Shown one piece after another: positions 15,162-21,290 of a stretch of DNA of 22,478 nt. Position 1 is the first letter of the stretch. The number at the start of each line of letters is the position of its first letter. The position numbers were made by a program, and so were the translations under genes. The stretch spans positions 1 through 22,478 of the forward strand of contig CAKUFB010000011.1 of NCBI GenBank assembly GCA_934647145.1, in the 5' to 3' direction. The DNA is from an uncultured Clostridia bacterium (GTDB lineage: Bacteria > Bacillota > Clostridia > Christensenellales > Aristaeellaceae). Below the pieces are notes generated by a model. That model made no database searches and was not told the DNA's origin. It saw only the letters and a program-made list of their open reading frames with translations.

Positions 15162-16361
15162 TTACTTCGCGGCCTCGTTGATGCGGGCGATTGCGTCCGC
15201 GTCGAGCACGGTGCAGCCGTCCGGGATGGGGGAAAAGTGTTCGTCCGGCGCCGCGAGCGCCTGGGAATCGGGAGTGACGTACAGGATTTCGCGGCCGTCC
15301 TTCCAGGTGACATCGAGCATGATGGTATAGAAATCGTCCGCGGTGAGCGGCTCCGCGGCGCTCAGGTTTTCCTCCACGAGGTAGGTTTCCAGGCCGCACA
15401 GGCGGCTGTCGGAGTCCTTTTTGCTGGCGGAGGGGCCGAGGTGAAGGGGCGTGATCTGCCACACGTGGTTACCCAGCACGGCCTGGAGCTTTTCAGTCCA
15501 GTGCGCGGTGATGCACACGTCGTCGAGCGCCTTGCCGGTTTTGTTGTGCAGATCCAGCTCGAAGCGCAGAGGCCAGTACAGCTCGGGGGCGTGAACCGCG
15601 TCGTTCTCCGCGGACAGGTCGACGATGCGCAGGCTGACGGCGAAGGTTTCGCTCTCGTCGACGGGCAGCGCGTCCTCAAGGTGTTTGGTCAGGAAGGCGT
15701 CGGGGCCGGAATAGACCGTGACGCGGACGTCTTCGCCGGCCTCGTTGATCTGGGCGATTGTATCCTCGTCCAGCGGCCTGCAGCCCTCCGGGATGGGGTT
15801 GAACGCGTCGTCGCCCGCGGACTGGGCGGTTTCGGGCGTGATGTGCAGGATTTCGCCGCCGCCCTTCCAGGTGATTTCGAGAATCGTGTCGTAGAAGTCC
15901 CTGAGCGTCAGATCGCCGGTTTCGTGCAGGAAGCCCGCCTGCACAAAGGTGCACCAGGCGTAGGCGGCGCCGTTTGACTGGTCGGCCTCGTTCTTCGCCT
16001 TGAGCGTCACGGGGGCGGTTTCCCAGGCGGGCAGGCCGAGCAGCAGCTGAAGCCGCTCGTTGTAGTGCATCGTCAGCTGGACGCTTTTGAGCGCCTCGTC
16101 CGACAGGTTTTCAAGGGAAAGCTCGAACGTCACGCCGCGCACGGCCTCGCTGGTTTCCATAGGCTGGGCGCTTCCGTCCAGCACGCGGTAGAGCACCCGG
16201 AAGCGCTCGCTCTGATTCACGGGCGTCGCGCCCGCAAGGTGGTCTTCATAGAATGTGTCGGGATTTGAAAGCGCCTCGACGTGAGGGATTTCCTCGGCTT
16301 GAGCGGGGCAGGTCATGAATGCCAGCAGCAGGGCAAGAACCAGCGCGCAGATTCGTTTCAT
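15162..16361 (-). CDS. Secreted protein of unknown function with two homologous halves
   Basis: Not recognised as a named family. The protein has 399 residues and an N-terminal signal peptide MKRICALVLALLLAFMTCPA with likely cleavage after AQA. The mature part consists of two related halves of about 185 residues. Half 1 runs from NPDTFYEDHLAGATPV to PIPEGCRPLDEDTIAQINEA. Half 2 runs from GPDAFLTKHLEDALPV to PIPDGCTVLDADAIARINEA. Both halves share FELxLxN, a DFYxxxLxxTWKxGxEILxxTP block and the closing PIPxGC element. This points to an internal duplication of a beta-rich extracellular domain (inference). The ATG at 16361 is chosen because the signal peptide starts there, with AAAGGCGG upstream. 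It has its own promoter and terminator and stands alone. Confidence 0.85.
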   Translation of the reverse strand: MKRICALVLALLLAFMTCPAQAEEIPHVEALSNPDTFYEDHLAGATPVNQSERFRVLYRVLDGSAQPMETSEAVRGVTFELSLENLSDEALKSVQLTMHYNERLQLLLGLPAWETAPVTLKAKNEADQSNGAAYAWCTFVQAGFLHETGDLTLRDFYDTILEITWKGGGEILHITPETAQSAGDDAFNPIPEGCRPLDEDTIAQINEAGEDVRVTVYSGPDAFLTKHLEDALPVDESETFAVSLRIVDLSAENDAVHAPELYWPLRFELDLHNKTGKALDDVCITAHWTEKLQAVLGNHVWQITPLHLGPSASKKDSDSRLCGLETYLVEENLSAAEPLTADDFYTIMLDVTWKDGREILYVTPDSQALAAPDEHFSPIPDGCTVLDADAIARINEAAK

Positions 16362-16409
16362 GAAGATACCGCCTTTCATTATGAAGTGATGGACTTTCTC
16401 TTTACAGAC

Positions 16410-16438
16410 AGTATAGCATGGCCTGCGCGAAAAGTCAA
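16410..16438 (-). promoter_or_regulatory. Promoter of the two-domain secreted protein gene
   Basis: On the minus strand TTGACT (16433-16438), a 17-base spacer and TATACT (16410-16415), about 48 bases upstream of the start codon. Confidence 0.7.
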
Positions 16439-16494
16439 TAAAAAACGCGGCGTCTCTTAACAAATCTTCGGCGCGCGTCCTGGCAAACTTCGAC

Positions 16495-16523
16495 TTGAGC
16501 CGCCGCGCGAAAGGTGCTATAAT
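16495..16523 (+). promoter_or_regulatory. Promoter of the carboxypeptidase gene
   Basis: TTGAGC (16495-16500), a 17-base spacer and TATAAT (16518-16523), 30 bases upstream of the ATG at 16554; divergent from the promoter at 16410-16438. Confidence 0.7.
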
Positions 16524-16553
16524 GGTGGAAAACGACTGCCGGAGGATACGAGT

Positions 16554-18050
16554 ATGAACCTGAACGAAGCCATCGAGAAGCTGAACGCCCTGCAGAGGAA
16601 GCTGGCCGCCTACAACCACGCCAGCGGCCTGATCTACTATGACGGCGCGACCACCGCGCCCAAGGGCAGCGCGAAGAACCGCGCCGAGTCGCTGGGCGTC
16701 CTGAGCGAGGAGACCTACCGCCTGCAGACCGGCGAGGAAACGGCGGCGCTGCTGGACTTCCTGCAGGAGCGCAGGGACGAGCTGGACGAGGTGAACCGGC
16801 GCGTGGTCGAGGTCATGCGAAAGGACATCGAGGAGCTGCGCAGGGTGCCCGTCAACGAGTACGTGGCCATGCGGAAGCTGATGTCCGAGTCGGAGGACGT
16901 GTGGCACGACGCGAAGGAAAAGAGCGATTTTGCGATGTTCGCGCCCTACCTTGAGCGGGTGGTGGCGACGATGAAGAGGTACGCAGGCTATGTCGCGCCG
17001 GAAAAGGACGCGTACGACTTCTGGCTGGACAAGTATGAGGACGGACTGACCCGCGAGACCTGCGAGAAGTTCTTTGGCGCCCTGCGCCGCGAGCTGACGC
17101 CGCTGATTGAGAAGGTCAAGGCGGCGCGGCAGCTGGACGACTCCTGTCTGCACGGAGACTTCCTGATCGACAGGCAGCGCGCGCTGTCCGACCGGCTGAT
17201 GAGCCTGATCGGCATCGACCGCGCCCACTGCGGCATCGGCGAGACCGAGCACCCCTTCACCACCAACTTCACCAAGTACGACGTGCGCATCACCACGCAC
17301 TATCATCCGGACGACTTTTCCGATTCGATGTTCAGCGTGATTCACGAGGGCGGCCACGCGCTCTACGAGCTGCATGTGGCGGACGAGCTGGCCTACACCT
17401 GCCTGGGTACCGGCGTGTCGATGGGCATACACGAGAGCCAGTCGCGCTTCTACGAGAACATCCTGGGCCGCAGCTTCGGGTTTGTCAGGCAGGTCGCGCC
17501 CGTCCTGCGCGAGCTGTTCCCGCAGCTCTCGGGCGTGACCGACGAGGCGTTTTACCGCGCGTTCAACGTCAGCCGTCCCTCGCTGATCAGAACGCAGGCC
17601 GACGAGCTGACCTATGGGATGCACATACTGATTCGCTACGAGCTGGAAAAGAAGCTGTTCTCGGGCGAGCTGGCGGTGAAGGAGCTGCCCGCGGCCTGGA
17701 ACGCGCTGTATAAGGAATACCTGGGCGTGGACGTGCCCGACGACCGGCGCGGCGTTTTGCAGGACAGCCACTGGTCCTCCGGCGCGCTGGGGTACTTCCC
17801 GAGCTACGCGCTGGGCTCGGCCTACGGCGCGCAGCTGCTGGCGAAGATGAAGGAGACCGTGGACGTGGACGCGTGCCTGGAAGAGGGCGGCCTTGCGCCG
17901 GTGAACGCCTGGCTCGAGGAGCGTATCTGGCGGTACGGATGCCTGTACAAGCCCGCCGAGCTGCTGGAAAGGGCGCTGGGCGAGCCGTTTGACCCCGCGT
18001 ACTACGTGCGCTACCTGACCGAAAAGTACACGAAGCTCTATTCGCTGTGA
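16554..18050 (+). CDS. M32 family metallocarboxypeptidase
   Basis: Cytosolic zinc carboxypeptidase of 498 residues, the usual length of the Taq/Pfu carboxypeptidase family. The zinc site is visible as HEGGH at residues 264-268 (in SVIHEGGHALYELHV) and HES at 293-295 (MGIHESQSRFYENI), which supplies the third ligand. Upstream family blocks include ASGLIYYDGATTAPKGSAKN and FTTNFTKYDVRITTHY; downstream is DSHWSSGALGYFPSYALG. It removes C-terminal residues from peptides, presumably in peptide recycling. GGAGGATACGAGT precedes the ATG and a consensus -10 lies 30 bases upstream. The next gene begins 17 bases after the stop and is likely co-transcribed. Confidence 0.95.
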   Translation: MNLNEAIEKLNALQRKLAAYNHASGLIYYDGATTAPKGSAKNRAESLGVLSEETYRLQTGEETAALLDFLQERRDELDEVNRRVVEVMRKDIEELRRVPVNEYVAMRKLMSESEDVWHDAKEKSDFAMFAPYLERVVATMKRYAGYVAPEKDAYDFWLDKYEDGLTRETCEKFFGALRRELTPLIEKVKAARQLDDSCLHGDFLIDRQRALSDRLMSLIGIDRAHCGIGETEHPFTTNFTKYDVRITTHYHPDDFSDSMFSVIHEGGHALYELHVADELAYTCLGTGVSMGIHESQSRFYENILGRSFGFVRQVAPVLRELFPQLSGVTDEAFYRAFNVSRPSLIRTQADELTYGMHILIRYELEKKLFSGELAVKELPAAWNALYKEYLGVDVPDDRRGVLQDSHWSSGALGYFPSYALGSAYGAQLLAKMKETVDVDACLEEGGLAPVNAWLEERIWRYGCLYKPAELLERALGEPFDPAYYVRYLTEKYTKLYSL

Positions 18051-18067
18051 ACAAAGGAGAAAAAGCC

Positions 18068-18832
18068 ATGTATACGAAGGACGACCTGATGCGCGGTCTG
18101 AAGGAAATGAACATCGACCCCAGGGGCACGCTGCTGGTGCATTCCTCGATGAAGGCCATCGGCCCGGTCGAGGGCGGCGCGGACGCCGTGCTGGACGCGC
18201 TCTCCGAATATATGAAGGACGGACTGCTGGTGCTGCCGACGCACACCTGGCTGACGGTCACGCGCGAGCGCAACGTGTTCGACGTGCTGCGCGAGCCCAG
18301 CTGCGTGGGCATACTGCCCGAGCTGTTCAGGAAGCGGCCGGGCGTGGTGCGTTCGCTGCACCCCACCCATTCGGTGGCGGCGCTGGGGCGGGAGGCGGAG
18401 GAGTACGTCTCCGGCGAGGAATATGCCCGCACGCCCTGCGCGCGCCGCGGCTGCTGGGGCAAGCTGTACGACCGGGGCGCGAGCATACTGTTTCTGGGCT
18501 GCCGCCTGACCAGCAACACCTTCCTGCACGGGGTGGAGGAGTGGAACCACATCCCCAACCGCCTGAACCCGCAGGCGGAGGAGTACTTCACCGTCACGCC
18601 CGACGGTACCAGGTATCGCATTCCGCAGTACCGCCACAACGGCAGCCATCCCTCCCGGTTTTACGACAAGATGGAGCCGGCGTTCCTCGAGGGCGGCGCG
18701 ATCCGATACGGCAGGCTGGGCGACGCGAAGTGCGTGCTGGGCGACGCGGTGGGCATGGCCGAGATCACCACGAGCTGGCTGCTGGGCAACGTTCACCTGT
18801 TCGACGACGCGACCCCGCTTTCCACAGGCTGA
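18068..18832 (+). CDS. AAC(3)-family N-acetyltransferase
   Basis: Protein of 254 residues related to aminoglycoside 3-N-acetyltransferases and the Bacillus YokD group. It shows the early GTLLVHSSMKAIGPVEGG block, the strand LLVLPTHTW, the motif LHPTHSVAALG, and SILFLGCRLTSNTFLH. These line the acetyl-CoA and acceptor site in the family. The ATG at 18068 is chosen because AAAGGAGA lies 7 bases upstream; an earlier in-frame GTG overlaps the end of the carboxypeptidase gene. It follows the M32 carboxypeptidase in a probable two-gene operon. Many chromosomal AAC(3)-fold proteins do not give aminoglycoside resistance, so resistance should not be assumed. The natural substrate is unknown. Confidence 0.85.
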   Translation: MYTKDDLMRGLKEMNIDPRGTLLVHSSMKAIGPVEGGADAVLDALSEYMKDGLLVLPTHTWLTVTRERNVFDVLREPSCVGILPELFRKRPGVVRSLHPTHSVAALGREAEEYVSGEEYARTPCARRGCWGKLYDRGASILFLGCRLTSNTFLHGVEEWNHIPNRLNPQAEEYFTVTPDGTRYRIPQYRHNGSHPSRFYDKMEPAFLEGGAIRYGRLGDAKCVLGDAVGMAEITTSWLLGNVHLFDDATPLSTG

Positions 18833-19009
18833 GCCTGTACGCACATGCTGCCGCCGGATAGAACACGAACCCGGGAGCCATAGATTGAAGCTCCCGGGTT
18901 CTTCGGATTTCCAGAATTCTCTGGAAATCACAGGTTGGCATTGCCAACTCAGGCAGTGCCCGGCTCCACATGCTGCCGACCGGCAGCAGCCGGGTACAGG
19001 CTCAGCCTG
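18825..19009. repeat. Long inverted repeat enclosing nested hairpins between convergent genes
   Basis: CAGGCTGAGCCTGTAC (18825-18840, overlapping the acetyltransferase stop) is perfectly complementary in inverted orientation to 18994-19009. CACATGCTGCCG occurs directly repeated at 18842 and 18967. Inside are hairpins at 18867-18901, 18906-18929 (10-bp stem), 18934-18948 (GTTGGC/GCCAAC) and 18972-18987 (GCTGCC/GGCAGC). The segment AGGCAGTGCCCGGCTCCACA resembles the loop module of the dispersed repeat. It sits at the convergence of the acetyltransferase and hsp20 genes. Confidence 0.7.
18867..18910 (+). terminator. Terminator after the AAC(3)-like gene
   Basis: A perfect 12-bp stem GAACCCGGGAGC/GCTCCCGGGTTC (18867-18878 and 18890-18901) with an 11-base loop, followed by TTCGGATTT. 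The T-run is interrupted. It shares CGAACCCGGG with the terminator after the GNAT gene. Confidence 0.7.
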
Positions 19010-19038
19010 CCCGGACTGCCTCTGTGTTTATGCCTTGA

Positions 19039-19482
19039 TTATTCGATCGCGATGGTGTGCGGGCCCTCGACCTTCTTCACGTCGGCCTTCGGGAATTCGA
19101 GCGTCAGCACGCCCGATTCGTACCTGCATTTCACGTCCTCGGGCTTAACGTCGCCCACGTAGAAGGTGCGCTGGCTGGAGCCGACATAGCGCTCCTGGCG
19201 GATCAGGCGGCGCTGCTTCTTGTCGGTTTCGTCCTTCTCCAGCGACTTGGAGGCGCTGATCGTCAGGTAACCGTCCTTCAGCTCAATGCCGATCTCGTCC
19301 TTCTTGAAGCCGGGCAGGTCAACCGACAGCTCGTAGCTGTCCTCGGTCTCATGTACGTCGGTCTTCATCAGGTTCGCGGCCTTCTTGCCGTACAGGGCCT
19401 TATTCGTATTCCAAAGATTGCGCTCGAACGCATCGTTGAACAGATCGTCAAACAGATTCTCACGGAACATCATAGGCAGCAT
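19039..19482 (-). CDS. Hsp20/alpha-crystallin family small heat shock protein
   Basis: ATP-independent cytosolic holdase chaperone of 147 residues. A short N-terminal arm (MLPMMFRENLFDDLFNDAFE) precedes the alpha-crystallin domain from about residue 40 (DVHETEDSYELSVDLPGFKK), with the conserved ESGVLTLEFPKA strand near the end. The C-terminal IAI serves as the I-x-I anchor used in oligomer assembly. The ATG at 19482 is preceded by AAAGGAAG at about 9 bases. A near-perfect CIRCE operator overlaps the promoter -35, so HrcA repression lifted on heat shock is expected. hrcA and groESL are not in the window. The gene is monocistronic and converges with the acetyltransferase gene. Confidence 0.94.
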   Translation of the reverse strand: MLPMMFRENLFDDLFNDAFERNLWNTNKALYGKKAANLMKTDVHETEDSYELSVDLPGFKKDEIGIELKDGYLTISASKSLEKDETDKKQRRLIRQERYVGSSQRTFYVGDVKPEDVKCRYESGVLTLEFPKADVKKVEGPHTIAIE

Positions 19483-19566
19483 AAGTCATAACTTCCTTTC
19501 GCATATGCCTTTCGTACCTGGCCGGGGTTTGCTTTCCGCGCGCCCCTCTTTCCTGGTACGGCTTAT

Positions 19567-19594
19567 ATTATACTCGACTTGTTAGCACTGTCAA
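19567..19594 (-). promoter_or_regulatory. Promoter of hsp20
   Basis: On the minus strand TTGACA (19589-19594), a 16-base spacer and TATAAT (19567-19572). The -35 lies within the CIRCE operator. Confidence 0.75.
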
Positions 19595-19608
19595 GAGGTG
19601 AGTGCTAA
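19582..19608 (-). promoter_or_regulatory. CIRCE operator (HrcA binding site)
   Basis: TTAGCACTG, nine bases, then GAGTGCTAA. This is the CIRCE consensus TTAGCACTC-N9-GAGTGCTAA with a single mismatch. It overlaps the hsp20 -35, so HrcA binding would block transcription. Confidence 0.93.
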
Positions 19609-19779
19609 AATTCATAATCTGTTCATATTTGACCTTCACCTGATTTTTAGAAACGACGCGCGTCTCCCTGCGGGCGATTTCCGACGGGCGGACGGATTAC
19701 ACGACGCAATGCGGAACGAAAAGCGGCGAACGCCAGAAAACGATCGGAGATTAAGAATCTGAAAACTTCCAAAAACCTA

Positions 19780-19808
19780 TTGACACGCCGGCCTGCGCGT
19801 CGTATAAT
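19780..19808 (+). promoter_or_regulatory. Consensus promoter of the methionine operon leader
   Basis: TTGACA (19780-19785), exactly 17 bases, then TATAAT (19803-19808), a perfect SigA promoter. An A/T-rich stretch upstream (GAAAACTTCCAAAAACCTAT) could act as an UP element. The expected start is near 19815, 28 bases before the leader-peptide ATG. Between the hsp20 CIRCE and this promoter (19609-19779) no other feature is seen. Confidence 0.85.
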
Positions 19809-19842
19809 CAACCCAACAACCGACAGGAAGGAGGCAGACGTC

Positions 19843-19935
19843 ATGATTCGCAAGACCGTTATGATGGCGATGAGCATGGGTATGTGCATGTGCATGTACT
19901 CTATTTCCCCATGCGTCTGCCGCCGGAAGAAGTAA
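19843..19935 (+). CDS. Methionine/cysteine-rich leader peptide of the met operon
   Basis: A 30-codon open frame with a near-ideal ribosome site (AAGGAGG at 19828-19834, 8 bases before ATG) behind a consensus promoter. It holds 8 Met codons, seven of them among codons 7-18 (MMAMSMGMCMCM), and 4 Cys codons (15, 17, 24, 26). It ends with two Arg and two Lys codons and TAA. This density of one amino acid is the hallmark of attenuator leader peptides. The frame lies in the leader of metQ-metN-metI, so the sensed amino acid fits the operon. The last third (codons 23-28) is also the 5' strand of the antiterminator helix, so ribosome position would decide RNA folding. The peptide itself probably has no function. 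A SAM riboswitch or T-box is not seen in this leader. Confidence 0.85.
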   Translation: MIRKTVMMAMSMGMCMCMYSISPCVCRRKK

Positions 19936-19992
19936 ATCCGGGCTCCCTTATATAGATAGCGGAGGACAGCGCATGGCTGACCTCCGCTTTTT
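19874..19992 (+). promoter_or_regulatory. Ribosome-mediated transcription attenuator (1:2, 2:3, 3:4 helices)
   Basis: Three competing helices can be drawn base by base. Helix 1:2 is GCATGGG (19874-19880) with CCCATGC (19908-19914). Helix 2:3, the antiterminator, is 19909-19925 with 19960-19976: 7 bp CCATGCG/CGCATGG, bulged U, 3 bp, bulged A, 2 bp, one mismatch, 3 bp, giving 15 pairs. Helix 3:4, the terminator, is 19958-19970 with 19976-19988. Helices 2:3 and 3:4 share strand 3 and cannot coexist. A ribosome stalled at the Met run (codons 7-18, 19861-19896) would cover strand 1 and leave strand 2 free, favouring read-through. A ribosome reaching the stop at 19933-19935 would cover strand 2 and favour termination. 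Mechanism inferred from the trp-type model. Confidence 0.82.
19958..19992 (+). terminator. Attenuator terminator upstream of metQ
   Basis: AGCGGAGG (19958-19965) pairs with CCTCCGCT (19981-19988). After an A-A mismatch, CAGC (19967-19970) pairs with GCTG (19976-19979) around a GCATG loop. The T-tract spans 19988-19992. It lies 23 bases after the leader-peptide stop. Confidence 0.88.
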
Positions 19993-20166
19993 GTATGGAG
20001 ACGGACAGGGCGCTCGAGTTGCGCCATCGTAAAAACGGTTGAAGGGAGCGAATGGTATGAAGCGAACCGGAGGAGTGAGGGACCGAATGTGCGGCCCAGG
20101 AAGCGCAATGGAATGTTCGTGAAATCAAGCACAAGAAAACGTGACTGAATGAAAAGGAGAATAATT

Positions 20167-21069
20167 ATGAAAACATTCGTCAAGAAGATTTCCGCTCTGG
20201 TTCTGGCCCTGGTTCTGCTGACCTCGATTGCTTCCGCCGAAACCCTGCAGATCGGCGTCCCGGACGACGGCACCAACCTGTCCCGCGGCATCAAGCTGCT
20301 GGAGGCGGCGGGCCTGCTGACGGTCGATCCGGAGGCCGGCTTCACTCCCGAAATCGCCGACATCACCGGGTACCTGTACGACGTGGAGGTGGTTCCGGTG
20401 CAGGCGAACACCCTGCCCTCCACCCTGGGCGACTTCGCCGCCTCGACCATCAACGGCACCTACGCCATTCCCACCGGCCTGATTCCCTCGCGCGACGGCC
20501 TGATCATCGAGAGCCAGAGTGAGGAGGGCGACAATCCCTACGTCAACATCATCGCGGCGCGCACCGGGGATCTGGAGAACGAGACCTACAAGACCATCCT
20601 CGCGGCCTATCACAATCAGCTGGTCGCCGAGTTTCTGCTGGTCAACTACTCCGAGGCCTTTTTCCCGGCCTTCGACTATGACGCGGACGCCGAGTTCACC
20701 GTGACCGCCGACAACGTGACCGACTACATCCGCTATACCTCCGACAAGGCCGGCAAGACCCTCGTCAAGGTGGGCGTGTGCGGCGCGAACAACGACCAGT
20801 GGAAGGTCGTGCAGAAGGTGCTGGACGACGAGAACGCGGGCATCTACATCGAGCTGGTCGAGTTCGACGCGTACACCCTGCCCAACGAGGCCCTCGCCAG
20901 CGGCGAAATCGACCTCAACGCCTTCCAGCACAAGGCCTTCCTCGAGAACGACGCGAATGCCAACGGCTATGACCTGGCTGTGCTGGGCGATACCCTGATC
21001 GCGCCCCTGACCCTCTACTCCGAAAAGTACGAGACCCTCGACGCGCTCAAGGCAGCCGCGGCGAAGTAA
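20167..21069 (+). CDS. metQ: Methionine ABC importer binding protein, circularly permuted MetQ (NlpA family)
   Basis: Binds methionine outside the membrane for the MetNI importer. The 300 residues have a signal peptide (1-24, cleavage after SIASA) with no lipobox Cys, unlike usual Gram-positive MetQ. The order of family blocks is swapped. Residues 25-169 match the normal C-terminal half: IGVPDDGTN...RGIKLLEAAGLL corresponds to the usual AIPNDPTNxxRALxLLExAGLI, followed by LPSTLGDFAASTINGTYAI, NPYVNIIAARTGD and a terminal FFPAF. A linker of about 26 residues follows. Residues 196-300 match the normal N-terminal half (GKTLVKVGV, VEFDAYTLPNEALASGEIDL, NAFQHKAFL, LYSEKYETLDALK). Likely ligand-site residues are all present (Y236, F253, H255, N96, R132). 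The ATG at 20167 follows AAAAGGAGA. An attenuator lies upstream and metN follows. Confidence 0.85.
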   Translation: MKTFVKKISALVLALVLLTSIASAETLQIGVPDDGTNLSRGIKLLEAAGLLTVDPEAGFTPEIADITGYLYDVEVVPVQANTLPSTLGDFAASTINGTYAIPTGLIPSRDGLIIESQSEEGDNPYVNIIAARTGDLENETYKTILAAYHNQLVAEFLLVNYSEAFFPAFDYDADAEFTVTADNVTDYIRYTSDKAGKTLVKVGVCGANNDQWKVVQKVLDDENAGIYIELVEFDAYTLPNEALASGEIDLNAFQHKAFLENDANANGYDLAVLGDTLIAPLTLYSEKYETLDALKAAAAK

Positions 21070-21190
21070 GGAAGTACGTTCGAGAGGCCGCCTTTTTGAA
21101 AAAGGCGCCTCTCGAGCTCTCCCGGAAAACACTATGATCCGCGCAGCGAAAGAGTAGCAGATATGCAGTTCACCGAATGAGACGTTTGTT
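21070..21190 (+). repeat. Dispersed hairpin repeat, copy E (within the met operon)
   Basis: Starts directly after the metQ stop. CGAGAGG(C)CGCCTTTTT pairs with AAAAAGGCGCCTCTCG (21081-21114) with one bulged C, followed by CCCGGAAAACACTATGATCC and, later, TTCACCGAATGAGACGTTTG. The stem base differs from copy B (GAGAGG for GGGGAGG) with compensating changes in the other arm. It separates metQ from metN and may stabilise the metQ message. Confidence 0.82.
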
Positions 21191-21290
21191 GAAAGCGCTT
21201 AACGATATGTGGGTACTCACGTGAAAACCCGTATCCTGAGAAGCTCCTCTCGAACGTCCTGCGCAACCCACAAAAAAGGAGACGGACGGC

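Noticed and set aside
16362..17771. Upstream in-frame extension of the secreted protein gene on the minus strand
   Set aside because: It is antisense to the M32 carboxypeptidase. The signal peptide, ribosome site and promoter all place the start at 16361.
18068..18832. Aminoglycoside resistance gene
   Set aside because: The fold is AAC(3)-like, but many chromosomal homologues have no such activity, and there is no mobile or resistance context.
20057..20122. Second small open frame of 21 codons between the attenuator and metQ, with GAAGGGAG upstream and 3 Met and 2 Cys codons
   Set aside because: Met and Cys codons are too few and scattered, no terminator follows, and part of it (ACCGAATGTGCGGCCCAGG) resembles a degenerate repeat tail.
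19809..20166. SAM riboswitch or methionine T-box in the metQ leader
   Set aside because: No T-box sequence or S-box core elements were found; the leader is explained by the peptide and the three competing helices.
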